A stretch of DNA of 64,000 nt from Pseudomonadota bacterium (GCA_023423975.1 JAFAEO010000073.1:248001-312000); one strand, 5' to 3'; shown: positions 51,663-61,289, counted from the stretch's first letter. Numbers and translations: made by a program. The notes: generated by a model from the letters alone, not told the origin.

Positions 51663-52379
51663 ATGGCTACTACCGCCAAGAAAGCTGTAAAGAAAGCTGC
51701 AGCAAAACCTGCAGCTAAGAAAGCAGTTGCCAAAAAGGCCCCTGCCAAGAAAGCAGTTGTGAAAAAAACACCTGCCAAAAAAGTCGTTGCTAAAAAAGCA
51801 GTCGCTAAAAAAACAGTTGCTAAAAAAGCACCAGCCAAAAAGGCAGTTGCCAAGAAAGCCGTAGCTAAAAAGACAGTCGCTAAAAAAGCACCAGCCAAGA
51901 AAGCCGTTGCTAAAAAGGTCGTCGCCAAAAAAGCACCAGCCAAGAAAGCCGTTGCTAAAAAGGCCGTAGCCAAAAAAGCACCAGCCAAGAAAGCCGTTGC
52001 TAAAAAGGCCGTCGCCAAAAAAGCGCCTGCCAAGAAAGCCGTTGCTAAAAAGGCCGTCGCCAAAAAAGCACCGGCCAAGAAAGCCGTTGCTAAAAAAGTC
52101 GTAGCTAAAAAAGCACCAGCCAAGAAAGCCGTCGCTAAAAAAGCAGTGGCCAAAAAAGCACCGGCTAAAAAAGCCGTTGCCAAAAAGGCACCTGCCAAGA
52201 CGGTAGCGAAAAAGGCACCTGCAAAAAAGCCGGTCGCTAGGAAGGCACCTGCTGCCAAAAAGCCAGTCGTGAAAAAAGCGCCGGCTGCACCAGTAGCAGA
52301 AACCGTGTCCGCCGATGATGCAAAAACCGCAAGCAATACGTCAGCAGCATGGCCATTCCCAACGGGTGGTCGTCCTTAA
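51663..52379 (+). CDS. Histone H1-like Lys/Ala/Pro-rich DNA-binding protein
   Basis: 238 residues built from repeats of KKAVAKKAPA and KKAVAKKVVA, more than 20 AKK units, with a short non-repetitive C-terminus (AETVSADDAKTASNTSAAWP). This is the composition of eukaryotic H1 tails and of the bacterial H1 homologues BpH1 and HctB. It should bind DNA without sequence preference and compact the nucleoid. The DNA is itself a tandem repeat and so prone to length change between strains. A strong ribosome binding site suggests high expression. Confidence 0.88.
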   Translation: MATTAKKAVKKAAAKPAAKKAVAKKAPAKKAVVKKTPAKKVVAKKAVAKKTVAKKAPAKKAVAKKAVAKKTVAKKAPAKKAVAKKVVAKKAPAKKAVAKKAVAKKAPAKKAVAKKAVAKKAPAKKAVAKKAVAKKAPAKKAVAKKVVAKKAPAKKAVAKKAVAKKAPAKKAVAKKAPAKTVAKKAPAKKPVARKAPAAKKPVVKKAPAAPVAETVSADDAKTASNTSAAWPFPTGGRP

Positions 52380-52526
52380 GACGCGGTACCAACCCGGTTA
52401 TAATGATGTTGCCCTCTCGGACAGCACATTGATATCCGTAACGCAGGGAGTCCCGGTGGCCCCCTGCGTCGCCGCTTCGATCAAGCTAGAACTTTTTGAT
52501 CGAAGCGGGCCGCAGCAGTATTGATC

Positions 52527-52560
52527 AAGCCGTCCGGCCTTTGGTTGGGCGGTTTTTTAT
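52527..52560 (+). terminator. Terminator after the H1-like gene
   Basis: CCGTCC and GGGCGG arms, loop GGCCTTTGGTT, followed by TTTTTTATTTT. It lies 150 bases past the stop and just before the YggT gene. Confidence 0.75.
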
Positions 52561-52579
52561 TTTGTCGGGCCCGTAAATC

Positions 52580-53128
52580 ATGATCTCCTCCATACTCACT
52601 TTTCTGATCTCGACAGTATTTTCGCTGCTGATTTCCGTATTCCTGCTCAGAGCCTGGATGTATTGGGTACGAATCCATCCGTTCACCCCCTACGCGCGCC
52701 TGATCAATAACATCACCGATTGGGCTGTTGTCCCCTTACGCACGATCCTGCCAACGGGAAATAAGATCGATAGCGCCTCTTTACTGATGGCGTTTATTTG
52801 CGCCGCAGTGGAACTGCTGCTGATGATGTCGGTTAGCGGTTTTGGATTTGCAGACGGCCTGTTACTGCGCCTGCCGGTTGTTGCCTTGCTGATGACTGTG
52901 AAATGGGCGCTGAGCCTGGCCACCTGGCTATGTATTTTTCAGGCGATCCTGTCCTGGATCAACCCCATGCAGCCGGTCATGCCGGTACTCAATACGCTGC
53001 TGGCCCCGCTGCTTGATCCGATCCGCCGCTTTATGCCCCGCACCGGAATGATCGATTTTTCACCCCTGGTGCTGATTCTTATTCTGCAGGTATTGCAAAT
53101 CGCTCTTGCCAGCCTGATGCCTTTTTAA
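52580..53128 (+). CDS. YggT family membrane protein
   Basis: 182 residues with two YggT repeats, each a pair of helices: LISVFLLRAWMYWVRIHPFT, then LCIFQAILSWINPMQPVMPV...LLDPIRRFMPRTGMIDFSPL. Four or five membrane segments. YggT proteins are inner-membrane proteins linked to osmotic stress and cell division. Alone, with its own terminator. Confidence 0.87.
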   Translation: MISSILTFLISTVFSLLISVFLLRAWMYWVRIHPFTPYARLINNITDWAVVPLRTILPTGNKIDSASLLMAFICAAVELLLMMSVSGFGFADGLLLRLPVVALLMTVKWALSLATWLCIFQAILSWINPMQPVMPVLNTLLAPLLDPIRRFMPRTGMIDFSPLVLILILQVLQIALASLMPF

Positions 53129-53152
53129 GACTTGGTCGGCCGCAATATACGC

Positions 53153-53186
53153 TGCCAGCCCGGTAAGTTGGGCTGGCATTTTTTTA
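53153..53186 (+). terminator. Terminator after the YggT gene
   Basis: GCCAGCCC and GGGCTGGC arms, eight-base loop, followed by ATTTTTTTAT. It overlaps the end of the convergent kinase gene. Confidence 0.85.
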
Positions 53187-54137
53187 TCAACTCGCGTTCG
53201 CAGGCAGTTGCAGGCCGTAATGGGCCTCCAGTAAACCCGAAATCTCATCCCGTGAAGGACTATGATTTTGCGGTCCCTGGGAGGCGATTTTGATGGCACC
53301 CATAATGCCGCCCAGTTTGCAGGCGTCTTCAAACGACCAGCCCTGCGTCAATCCATACAGCAAACCGCCCCGATGCGCGTCGCCACATCCGGTAGGGTCG
53401 TTCACCTCTGCAGCCTTACAAGGCGCGATGGCGCGCTGGCTGCCATTTTCGTACAGTGTCGCCCCTTCTGCGCCGCGCGTCACAATGATGGCCCGCATCC
53501 CGTCAGCCAACTCATCAATCGATTTTTCCATGCGTTGCTCTACCACGGATGCCTCGTAATCGTTGAAGGTCCAGACATCTGCCAGTGCATGCATTTGTTC
53601 CAGATCCTGGCGATCAAACAGGGGCATGGCCTGGCCCAGGTCGAAAATAAACGGAATCTTTGCGGCATGCATGGCGCGGGCATGCTTGAACATCCCGTCC
53701 TTGGCGTCCGGAGCAACAATGCCCCAGGCTGCCGACTCGCCGCTTACATCATTCTCAGTGGAACGCGTCATGGCGCCCGGATGGAATGCCGCGATCTGGT
53801 TGCCATCCAGATCGGTCGTGATATGACATTGCGGCGTGAACATATCGTCGAGCACGCGCACCAGACGCGTATTGATACCCTGGCTGCTCATGCGCGCCAG
53901 ATAATCGCTTGCATCAGGCCCCACGGTAGCCACAGGTACCGGATTGCCACCCAGCAACCTGAGGTTATAAGCGATATTGCCCGCGCAACCACCAAATTCC
54001 TTGCGCATTGTGGGTACAAAGAAGGACACACTCAATGACTTGATATTGCCCGGCAGGATATGATCCTTGAAATGACCCTCAAAGGTCGTGATGGTGTCAA
54101 AGGCCACCGAACCGCAAATAAGAACTGCATTATTCAT
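53187..54137 (-). CDS. PfkB-family carbohydrate (adenosine-kinase-like) kinase
   Basis: 316 residues. GGCAGNIAYNLRLLGG is the first PfkB signature. The second, DPTGCGDAHRGGLLYGL, holds the catalytic Asp (about residue 252). The start MNNAVLICGSVAFDTITTFE with a short lid is typical of bacterial adenosine/ribokinase-like members. The substrate cannot be fixed by eye. It ends 10 bases upstream of nothing else on this strand and follows the DUF3426 gene by 10 bases. Confidence 0.85.
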   Translation of the reverse strand: MNNAVLICGSVAFDTITTFEGHFKDHILPGNIKSLSVSFFVPTMRKEFGGCAGNIAYNLRLLGGNPVPVATVGPDASDYLARMSSQGINTRLVRVLDDMFTPQCHITTDLDGNQIAAFHPGAMTRSTENDVSGESAAWGIVAPDAKDGMFKHARAMHAAKIPFIFDLGQAMPLFDRQDLEQMHALADVWTFNDYEASVVEQRMEKSIDELADGMRAIIVTRGAEGATLYENGSQRAIAPCKAAEVNDPTGCGDAHRGGLLYGLTQGWSFEDACKLGGIMGAIKIASQGPQNHSPSRDEISGLLEAHYGLQLPANAS

Positions 54138-54147
54138 TGAAAAACCT

Positions 54148-55203
54148 TCAGGGATAAAACAAACTCAATTCGAAACCGGCCACGTCTGTACGACTGACCT
54201 GTATCGGTAAATTAATGGCGATCTCGTCATTTGGCTGGAATGCGCGCTTTTGCGCCTCGGGCAACAAATACTCTTGCGGTTTGATGATACGTCGTGCTGA
54301 AACGGATTCGGATGCATCCTTCAGGCTGAGCACCAGCGATGGCAAGGGCTGGGCGATCGTATCGTTATTTTTGATGACGGCATGCAGGCTGAAGGCGCGA
54401 GTCTCGGGCGCAGGCGACGGTGTGTTCACCTGGCGCAAAGCCGGCTTCAGAATGGCCAGATGGCGTACGGAACGTGTATAGCCAACCTGGCAGCCAACAA
54501 AACTGCACAGCTGTACCAGCTTGGGCCGCAAGGTCGGCGCTACGCTGACAATCTGATTACGAAAGACAATGGCGCCCTGGGCGAACAGTACAATCAAGGC
54601 AAACAATACGGCCAGAAACCAGATCAGACCACTGCCGCTGCTGCGCTCAGGATCATCATATTCGGTGTCGCGCTGAACGCGGCGGCGATACTGGCCTTCT
54701 ACATGCATCTGGGACGATGCGCCCCGCTGGTCCTGATAGTAGGCGCCGCTACCGGACAGGCTTGGCGCGCCCACCACAAAACGCTCGCCCGCACCCCGGT
54801 CTGTGTCTTGCGTCCGGCGTATTCGCGGTGCCCGCTCGTCACCCTCATAATCCCTATGGTCCTGGTCTTTTTCGTCATCCAGCGTCGGCTCAATTGCCTG
54901 GTCCATGCGTGGGTCTGCTGCCGCTGCCTGATATCGCCCCATCGAAACAGGGGAGCGATCCTGGCGATCGCCAGCGCGCGCGGAATCAGGGTATACCGGT
55001 GCTGGCTCAGAACGGGCAGCGAACGTTTCAGCGCCCGCCTTTTCAGCCTGCAATATCGGAAAATCGGGATCATCGTCCACCGCGTGATCAAAAGCATTGA
55101 AAACAGTGGAGCAAACGCCGCAACGCACCTTGCCGTTACGCACATTCAACTGCGCCGGCGTCACATCAAAGCTGGTAATGCAATCTGGACAACGCGTTTT
55201 CAT
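54148..55203 (-). CDS. Zinc-ribbon, membrane-anchored DUF3426 protein
   Basis: 351 residues. MJ0042-type zinc ribbon: CPDCITSFDVTPAQLNVRNG then CGVCSTVF (residues 4-36). A long charged, low-complexity linker follows, then one membrane helix (about 195-217, GLIWFLAVLFALIVLFAQGA) and a C-terminal DUF3426 domain. Found next to prmA in most Burkholderiales. Function unknown. Confidence 0.88.
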   Translation of the reverse strand: MKTRCPDCITSFDVTPAQLNVRNGKVRCGVCSTVFNAFDHAVDDDPDFPILQAEKAGAETFAARSEPAPVYPDSARAGDRQDRSPVSMGRYQAAAADPRMDQAIEPTLDDEKDQDHRDYEGDERAPRIRRTQDTDRGAGERFVVGAPSLSGSGAYYQDQRGASSQMHVEGQYRRRVQRDTEYDDPERSSGSGLIWFLAVLFALIVLFAQGAIVFRNQIVSVAPTLRPKLVQLCSFVGCQVGYTRSVRHLAILKPALRQVNTPSPAPETRAFSLHAVIKNNDTIAQPLPSLVLSLKDASESVSARRIIKPQEYLLPEAQKRAFQPNDEIAINLPIQVSRTDVAGFELSLFYP

Positions 55204-55212
55204 ACAAGTCTC

Positions 55213-56130
55213 TCAGGTCTGCTTGCGGGTGCCGGCCAGGCATACCCATCCTTCGTGGCTGCGCCACACCGACATGTCGATCCACGGCGCATAGGCATCA
55301 GCAACCTCTTGCGCCTGGCGCTCCAGAACGCCCGACAGAATAAGCCGGCCAGCAGGCGCCACGCGGCCGCACAGCATGGGAGCAAGCACTTTCAACGGAT
55401 TTGACAGAATATTTGCCACCACCACATCAAAGGTACCAGCCTGCAGTCCATCGGGCAGGCAGGCAGTAACCTGCACCCTGTTGTTCTGTGCATTGTACTC
55501 AGTAGATTGCACTGCCTGCTCATCGATATCAATGCCGACAACATCGCGAGCGCCGAGTTTGGCGGCAATGATGGCAAGAATCCCGGAACCACAACCGTAA
55601 TCGAGCACCGTTTGCTGGCTCTGCAGATTGGCCGCGAGCCACTGCGCACACAAATGCGTGGTTGGGTGACTGCCGGTGCCAAAGGCCAGCCCTGGATCCA
55701 GTTCGATCAGAATGGGATTGCCCTGCCCGTCAGCGCTGGGCACCTCGGGATTTTCACGGTGCCAACTGGGCACGATCCATATCTGATCGGTAATGCTGAT
55801 GGGCGCAAACTGCGATTGCGTCAGCCTCACCCAATCTGTGTCGGCAACTTCACGCAGCACGGCCGCATCGGAATAGTCTTCGCCGCTTTGCTGCTCTAGC
55901 GCTTTGAGCAACGTTTCGAGGGCTATATCATCGGGCAGCAGCGCGACAACACGATTGTGATGCCAGGCCTGGACATCGGGCTCTGCGCCCGGTTCTCCGA
56001 AAAGCGGCGTTTCGTGCTCGGTACCTGAATCGGCGTCCTCGACAGACACCGACAGCACGCCGAGCTCGAGCAATATATCCGACAGCGCTTCCGCCCGGTC
56101 TTCCGAGCATGATAAAACAAGTTCCCGCAT
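55213..56130 (-). CDS. prmA: Ribosomal protein L11 methyltransferase
   Basis: 305 residues; trimethylates L11 using S-adenosylmethionine. MRELVLSCSEDRAEALSDIL start; SAM site VLDYGCGSGILAIIAAKLGA (about 165-185); the substrate motif VVANILSNPLKVLAP. Between accC upstream and the DUF3426 gene 9 bases downstream. Confidence 0.93.
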   Translation of the reverse strand: MRELVLSCSEDRAEALSDILLELGVLSVSVEDADSGTEHETPLFGEPGAEPDVQAWHHNRVVALLPDDIALETLLKALEQQSGEDYSDAAVLREVADTDWVRLTQSQFAPISITDQIWIVPSWHRENPEVPSADGQGNPILIELDPGLAFGTGSHPTTHLCAQWLAANLQSQQTVLDYGCGSGILAIIAAKLGARDVVGIDIDEQAVQSTEYNAQNNRVQVTACLPDGLQAGTFDVVVANILSNPLKVLAPMLCGRVAPAGRLILSGVLERQAQEVADAYAPWIDMSVWRSHEGWVCLAGTRKQT

Positions 56131-56153
56131 GGCCTATCCTCTTGCGTCATTGC

Positions 56154-56177
56154 AAAAAAAGGTCCGAAGACCTTTTC
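56154..56177 (-). terminator. Terminator after accC
   Basis: AAAGGTC and GACCTTT arms with a CGAA tetraloop (minus strand TTCG), followed by TTTTTT on the minus strand. Ends the aroQ-accB-accC transcript just before prmA. Confidence 0.8.
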
Positions 56178-56188
56178 TGCTGACTCGA

Positions 56189-57538
56189 TTATTTTGCTCG
56201 TTGTTCGAGTTTGTGTTCCAGATAATGGATACTGGTTCCACCCTCGGCAAAACGTGCATCGGTCATGAGTTCGCGATGCAGTGCGATGTTGGTTTGAATA
56301 CCTTCCACAACCATTTCAGACAGAGCCAGATTCATGCGTGCGATAGCCTGCTCACGCGTGTCGCCGAAAGTGATGAGCTTGGCGATCATGGAGTCATAGT
56401 TGGGAGGCACCCGATAGCCATTGAATACATGTGAATCGATGCGGATGCCCGGTCCACCGGCCACATGCCAGTTGGTGATCAGACCTGGCGATGGCATGAA
56501 GGTATAGGGATCTTCGGCATTGATACGGCACTCGATGGCATGCCCTTTAAAGGTAATGTCACGCTGGCGCAGCTTGAACGGTTCGCCTGCAGCAATAAAG
56601 ATCTGCTGCTGTACCAGGTCGATACCGGTGATGCATTCGGTGATGGTGTGCTCAACCTGAATGCGGGTATTCATTTCAATGAAATAGAATTCGTCGTTTT
56701 CGTACAGAAACTCGAAGGTGCCCGCACCGCGATAACCCATTTTGCGGCAGGCTTCGGCGCAACGCTCGCCAATGCGTTCGATCAGTTTGCGCGGAATGCC
56801 TGGGGCCGGCGCCTCTTCAATTATTTTCTGGTGGCGACGCTGCATTGAGCAATCGCGCTCCCCCAGCCAGACTGCGTCTTTTTTGCCGTCTGCAAGGATT
56901 TGGATCTCGACGTGCCGTGGATTTTCAAGATATTTTTCCATGTACACTTCGGGATTATTGAATGCTGCCTGCGCTTCCGCCTTGGTCAGATTCACGGCGC
57001 TTACCAGAGCCGCTTCGGTGTGGACCACGCGCATGCCGCGCCCGCCACCGCCACCTGCTGCCTTGATGATGACCGGATAGCCTACCTTGCGGGCCGTTTC
57101 CAGCAGGACCGCAGGGTCATCGGGCAATGCGCCTTCGGAGCCAGGCACTACCGGCACGCCGGCAGCGATCATAGCCTGCTTGGCGCTAACCTTGTCACCC
57201 ATGACGCGAATGGTTTCTGGCCGAGGGCCGATGAACACAAAACCGGAGCGCTCAACGCGTTCGGCGAAATCTGCATTTTCCGCCAGGAAACCATAGCCAG
57301 GGTGAATTGCCTCGGCATCGGTGACTTCTGCAGCAGAAATAATGGCCGGCATATGCAGATAACTCTGCTGGGCCGGCGCTGGGCCGATACATACCGACTC
57401 GTCTGCCAGACGTACATATTTGGCATCACGGTCGGCTTCAGAATGCACGACCACCGTTTTGATACCCAATTCGCGGCAGGCGCGCTGGATACGCAGGGCA
57501 ATTTCACCCCGGTTTGCAATCAGGATTTTTTCAAACAT
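56189..57538 (-). CDS. accC: Acetyl-CoA carboxylase, biotin carboxylase subunit
   Basis: 449 residues; carboxylates biotin on AccB using ATP and bicarbonate. MFEKILIANRGEIALRIQRA start, ATP-grasp GGGGRGMRVVHTEAAL (about 163), and FIEMNTRIQVEHTITECITG catalytic segment (about 287). ATG at 57538 chosen as the normal start; a GTG six bases earlier overlaps the accB stop. Next to accB as in nearly all proteobacteria. Confidence 0.95.
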   Translation of the reverse strand: MFEKILIANRGEIALRIQRACRELGIKTVVVHSEADRDAKYVRLADESVCIGPAPAQQSYLHMPAIISAAEVTDAEAIHPGYGFLAENADFAERVERSGFVFIGPRPETIRVMGDKVSAKQAMIAAGVPVVPGSEGALPDDPAVLLETARKVGYPVIIKAAGGGGGRGMRVVHTEAALVSAVNLTKAEAQAAFNNPEVYMEKYLENPRHVEIQILADGKKDAVWLGERDCSMQRRHQKIIEEAPAPGIPRKLIERIGERCAEACRKMGYRGAGTFEFLYENDEFYFIEMNTRIQVEHTITECITGIDLVQQQIFIAAGEPFKLRQRDITFKGHAIECRINAEDPYTFMPSPGLITNWHVAGGPGIRIDSHVFNGYRVPPNYDSMIAKLITFGDTREQAIARMNLALSEMVVEGIQTNIALHRELMTDARFAEGGTSIHYLEHKLEQRAK

Positions 57539-57540
57539 AC

Positions 57541-57990
57541 TCACGCAATCACGAAAAGTGGTTGGCCAAACTCAACGGGTTCGCCATTTTCAACCAGAAT
57601 TTCCCGGATCACACCGGATTTGTCCGCCTCGATTTCATTGAGCAGTTTCATGGCTTCAATAATGCACAGCGCATCGCCTTCGGCAACCGTGGCGCCCACT
57701 TCTACAAATGGGGGCGAGCTGGGGTTGGGCGCGCGGTAAAAAGTGCCGACCATGGGCGACTTGACAATATGACCGGTGGGCGCTGCCGGTGCGGCAGGCG
57801 CAGCGGCGGCACCTGCTGCGGGCGCCGCCGCTGCGACAGGAGCAGCCTGTGGCTGAGCCGGGGCTACCGGTTGCAGCGTCTGGGAGAATTTGACAATGCG
57901 GACCTTGCCTTCACCTTCGGTGATTTCAAGTTCTGCGATGCCAGATTCGGCAACCAGATCTATTAACGTTTTCAGTTTTCTCAGATCCAT
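57541..57990 (-). CDS. accB: Acetyl-CoA carboxylase, biotin carboxyl carrier protein
   Basis: 149 residues from the ATG at 57990 (MDLRKLKTLIDLVAESGIAE). An Ala/Pro-rich linker lies at about 40-75. The biotinyl domain has the biotin lysine in CIIEAMKLLNEIEAD (about residue 115). The open frame continues upstream into aroQ, but without family similarity. Two bases separate it from accC. Confidence 0.95.
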   Translation of the reverse strand: MDLRKLKTLIDLVAESGIAELEITEGEGKVRIVKFSQTLQPVAPAQPQAAPVAAAAPAAGAAAAPAAPAAPTGHIVKSPMVGTFYRAPNPSSPPFVEVGATVAEGDALCIIEAMKLLNEIEADKSGVIREILVENGEPVEFGQPLFVIA

Positions 57991-58016
57991 ATTAATTCCA
58001 TGCTTCGAGTTGATTG

Positions 58017-58481
58017 TCAGACAGACGCCGTTTTCCGGGCCTGTTTTAAATGATGTTTTATCGCATATTGCAAGGCTGCCATGTAACCATCGGCCCCAAG
58101 CCCGCAAATGACCCCGACGGCCTTATCTGCCAGATAGGAGTGATGCCGGAAAGATTCGCGCTGATGTACATTGGAAATATGTACCTCTATGAACGGAATG
58201 GCCACGGCGCCAAGGGCATCGCGCAAGGCGACACTGGTATGCGTGTACGCGGCGGCATTGATGACGATGAACGCGGTATTGTTACGCGCGGACTGGATTT
58301 TTTCGACCAGCTCGCCTTCATGGTTGCTCTGGAAGCATTCGCATTGCACACCGGCTTCGCTTGCAGCAAGCATTAATGCTTCGTGAATGTCCTGCAGTGT
58401 CTGCCGACCGTAGACATCCGGTTCGCGCGTACCCAGCAGATTCAGATTAGGACCATTAAGAACCAGTACCTTTTGCGTCAT
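58017..58481 (-). CDS. aroQ: 3-Dehydroquinate dehydratase, type II
   Basis: 154 residues; third step of the shikimate pathway. MTQKVLVLNGPNLNLLGTRE start; active-site Tyr in EPDVYGRQTL, Asn-Ala-Ala in VINAAAYTHTSVALRDAL and the His in VHISNVHQRESFRHHSYL. ATG at 58481 preferred to the one seven codons earlier. Upstream of accB-accC, a common order; aroE lies at the right end of the window. Confidence 0.95.
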   Translation of the reverse strand: MTQKVLVLNGPNLNLLGTREPDVYGRQTLQDIHEALMLAASEAGVQCECFQSNHEGELVEKIQSARNNTAFIVINAAAYTHTSVALRDALGAVAIPFIEVHISNVHQRESFRHHSYLADKAVGVICGLGADGYMAALQYAIKHHLKQARKTASV

Positions 58482-58576
58482 TGAGCGCCAGTCTATAAGC
58501 AAATAAACTCGTATTTAACGGCAATTTCATGCTTTTGTCTATTAAAATCTACCAATCCGCCAGACTTGGCACGGCC

Positions 58577-59107
58577 TCAGGCATGCCTGCGCGCAAATTC
58601 AGCCAGCCCATCCATTTCTATTTCACCCAGGATCGTTGCCAGCGGTCTGGCCTTACCGTCCAGCACCAGCGTAAATGGCAGCCCTCCCTTGGGATTACCC
58701 AGTTTGCGCATTAGTGCGATTTTACCCGCACCTGCAGTCAGTAAAGGATAAGATACCGGTGTTTTACGCGCAAACGCTTCAATATTGGCAACAGTATCAA
58801 GTCCGATGCCCACGACATTGACCGAGGGTTGTTTTTTATGCAACGCGTCCAGCGCGGGCATTTCCCGGACACAAGGGGCGCACCACGAAGCCCAGAAATT
58901 GATAATGGCCAGTTGCCCTTCAATTACATCACGCAACGACACCGCCGCGCCATTCAGATCGGGCAATGACAGGCCGAGCAATTCATTGAGCGCCGCCTCG
59001 TCCACAACCGACACGTCTTCATTCAGCTTCGCGCCGGCCCGAGCCGGTCGGGTCATTAACAAAAAGGGCAGGACCAGGCCTGCCCCAACTAACTGTCTAC
59101 GATTCAT
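58577..59107 (-). CDS. TlpA/ResA-type thiol:disulfide oxidoreductase
   Basis: 176 residues. Signal with twin arginine and hydrophobic core (MNRRQLVGAGLVLPFLLM) ending in RPARA. Thioredoxin fold with the CxxC site in INFWASWCAPCVREMPALDA (about 71-90) and the cis-Pro region GGLPFTLVLDGKAR. Acts in the periplasm, likely in cytochrome c maturation or general reduction. Divergent from mpl with a 215-base gap that contains both promoters. Confidence 0.87.
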   Translation of the reverse strand: MNRRQLVGAGLVLPFLLMTRPARAGAKLNEDVSVVDEAALNELLGLSLPDLNGAAVSLRDVIEGQLAIINFWASWCAPCVREMPALDALHKKQPSVNVVGIGLDTVANIEAFARKTPVSYPLLTAGAGKIALMRKLGNPKGGLPFTLVLDGKARPLATILGEIEMDGLAEFARRHA

Positions 59108-59322
59108 CCTGTATTACCTGTATTACTTAACCTGTTTTAAACGTTGTACGAAGATAACAGCGCAGCAGCGCAAAAGCACTGCTGGCGGCGGGTTCCAGCA
59201 CCCGAAACGATGCGTCCTGTAATAGCAACTATATGACATACGTATTGCTAATTCTACCTACTGAGCGGCGCAATTGCCGCGATGTGGCTGATTCCGCTTA
59301 AAATACCGCTCAGGAGAAATTT

Positions 59323-60711
59323 ATGCATTTACACATCTTGGGCATTTGCGGCACTTTTATGGGCGGTCTGGCCCTGATTGCACGCGCGGCCGGGCACCAG
59401 GTCACCGGCTGCGATACCGGCGTGTACCCTCCCATGAGTACACAGTTACAGGAACAAGGGATCGAACTGATCGAAGGGTTCGATGCCGCCCAGACAAGCC
59501 TGGCACCCGATCTTTTTGTGATCGGCAATGTCGTCACGCGTGGCAACCCGCTGATGGAAGCGATTCTTGACAAGGGACTGCCGTACGTGTCCGGCCCTCA
59601 ATGGCTGGGAGATCATGTCCTGCAGCACCAGCACGTGCTTGCCGTGGCAGGCACGCATGGCAAAACCACCACTAGCTCCATGCTGGCCTGGATCCTGCAG
59701 GATACCGGTCTGCAACCGAACTTTCTGATTGGGGGCATTGCCACCAATTTGGGCATTTCAGCACGTTACGACCAGGCGCAACGCTATTTTGTCATTGAAG
59801 CCGACGAATACGATACGGCTTTTTTCGACAAGCGTTCAAAATTTGTGCACTATCATGCCCGCACGACGATTCTGAACAATCTTGAGTACGATCACGCCGA
59901 TATCTTCCCTGATCTTGCCGCCATCGAAACGCAATTTCATCATTTGGTCAGGACCGTACCGCAAAGCGGCTGCATTATCTATCCGCCGCAGGATCAGGCG
60001 CTTGCGCGGGTCATGCAGCGTGGTTGCTGGTCACAACAGGATCAATTCGGCCCCGGCGGGCGCTGGACTTTCGAAGCGGATCAGGCCGACATGAGCAGAT
60101 TTACCGTCTTGTATGATGGCAAACTTCAAGGACTGGTCGACTGGTCGCTCACCGGCGCGCACAATGCCAATAATGCGCTGGCTGCCATTGCCGCTGCCAG
60201 CCATGTCAATGTGCCGGTAACCGCCGCCATTGCGGCGCTATCGCGATTTTCCGGCATCCGCCGCCGCATGGAACTGCGTGGCACCGTCAATGGAATCCAG
60301 GTTTTTGACGATTTTGCCCATCACCCCACCGCCATTGAAACGACCCTGGACGGCTTGCGCAAGCAGGTTGGATCCCGGCGTATTCTTGCCATACTCGAAC
60401 CCCGTTCCAACACCATGAAACTGGGCACGATGGCCGCAAGATTGCCACAGGCCCTGGCCCTGGCCGACCGAATTTATTGTTTCGGCGCCAAAACCGGTAA
60501 ACATGCGCTTGGCTGGGATCCGGCCGAGATTTTTGGCGACAGCACCGTACCTGCCCAGGGCTACGATGATCTGGACCTGCTGGTTCAGGACGTCAGCAGG
60601 CAGGCACAGCCCGATGACGTGATTCTGGTCATGAGCAATGGCGGTTTCGGCGGAATCCACGAAAAACTGCTGCAGGCCCTGCAACAGACGGCGACGCAAA
60701 CGGTCTCATGA
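59323..60711 (+). CDS. mpl: UDP-MurNAc:L-alanyl-gamma-D-glutamyl-meso-DAP ligase
   Basis: 462 residues; reattaches recycled tripeptide to UDP-MurNAc. MHLHILGICGTFMGGLALIA start (Mur ligase N-terminal), P-loop AVAGTHGKTTTSSMLAWIL (about 107-125), FVIEADEYDTAFFDKRSKF and DDFAHHPTAIETTL. The GTFMGG in place of GIGMSG in MurC is the Mpl form. Along with anmK it shows active cell-wall recycling. Overlaps the next gene by 4 bases. Confidence 0.93.
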   Translation: MHLHILGICGTFMGGLALIARAAGHQVTGCDTGVYPPMSTQLQEQGIELIEGFDAAQTSLAPDLFVIGNVVTRGNPLMEAILDKGLPYVSGPQWLGDHVLQHQHVLAVAGTHGKTTTSSMLAWILQDTGLQPNFLIGGIATNLGISARYDQAQRYFVIEADEYDTAFFDKRSKFVHYHARTTILNNLEYDHADIFPDLAAIETQFHHLVRTVPQSGCIIYPPQDQALARVMQRGCWSQQDQFGPGGRWTFEADQADMSRFTVLYDGKLQGLVDWSLTGAHNANNALAAIAAASHVNVPVTAAIAALSRFSGIRRRMELRGTVNGIQVFDDFAHHPTAIETTLDGLRKQVGSRRILAILEPRSNTMKLGTMAARLPQALALADRIYCFGAKTGKHALGWDPAEIFGDSTVPAQGYDDLDLLVQDVSRQAQPDDVILVMSNGGFGGIHEKLLQALQQTATQTVS

Positions 60712-61289
60712 TCCTCTATCTGCACGGCTTTCGGTCGTCTTCTCTTTCTGCCAAATCGCAGCAATTGCAGCAAGCGATGGCTGCTGCCGGTCGCGCGCAT
60801 GAACTGGCCGCGCCCGATCTGCCGGATGACCCGCATGCAGCCATTGCATTGGCCATGGCACATGCAAAGCAACTGTGCCCATCCGGGAACATGCGGGACC
60901 TGACAGTGATCGGCTCCTCGCTTGGCGGCTACTACGCCACCTGGCTCAAGGAAGAATTGAACTGCAAGGCAGTCCTTATCAATCCGGCCATATACGCAGT
61001 ACGTGACCTGTCCACCCAACTGGGTCACACTACCAAATTTCACAGCGATGCGTCTTTTTCATTTACGGCTGCGTCCATTCGGGCGCTGGCCAGTCTGTAC
61101 CGGCCCGTTCTGACCGACATGCAGCACTATTATCTGCTGGCCTGCACCGACGATGAAGTGCTGGACTGGCAGGAAATGACCCACCGCTACGATGGCGCAC
61201 GCCTCACACTGATACAGGGAGGGGATCACGCATTTTCCATGTTTGAACGCTATCTCCCTGCCATTCTCGATTTCACCGCCTCCAAGTAG
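60708..61289 (+). CDS. YqiA/YcfP family esterase
   Basis: 193 residues. ILYLHGFRSSSLSAKSQQLQ start; nucleophile in VIGSSLGGYYATWLKEEL (GxSxGG, about residue 68); Asp in ACTDDEVLDWQEM; His in IQGGDHAFSMFERYL. A small alpha/beta hydrolase. Coupled to mpl by ATGA and 12 bases before the RNase gene. Confidence 0.88.
   Translation: MILYLHGFRSSSLSAKSQQLQQAMAAAGRAHELAAPDLPDDPHAAIALAMAHAKQLCPSGNMRDLTVIGSSLGGYYATWLKEELNCKAVLINPAIYAVRDLSTQLGHTTKFHSDASFSFTAASIRALASLYRPVLTDMQHYYLLACTDDEVLDWQEMTHRYDGARLTLIQGGDHAFSMFERYLPAILDFTASK

Noticed and set aside
51560..52336. 258-codon minus-strand frame, FLATAFLAGA repeats
   Set aside because: Mirror of the AKK-repeat H1-like gene; the plus strand has the ribosome binding site and known family.
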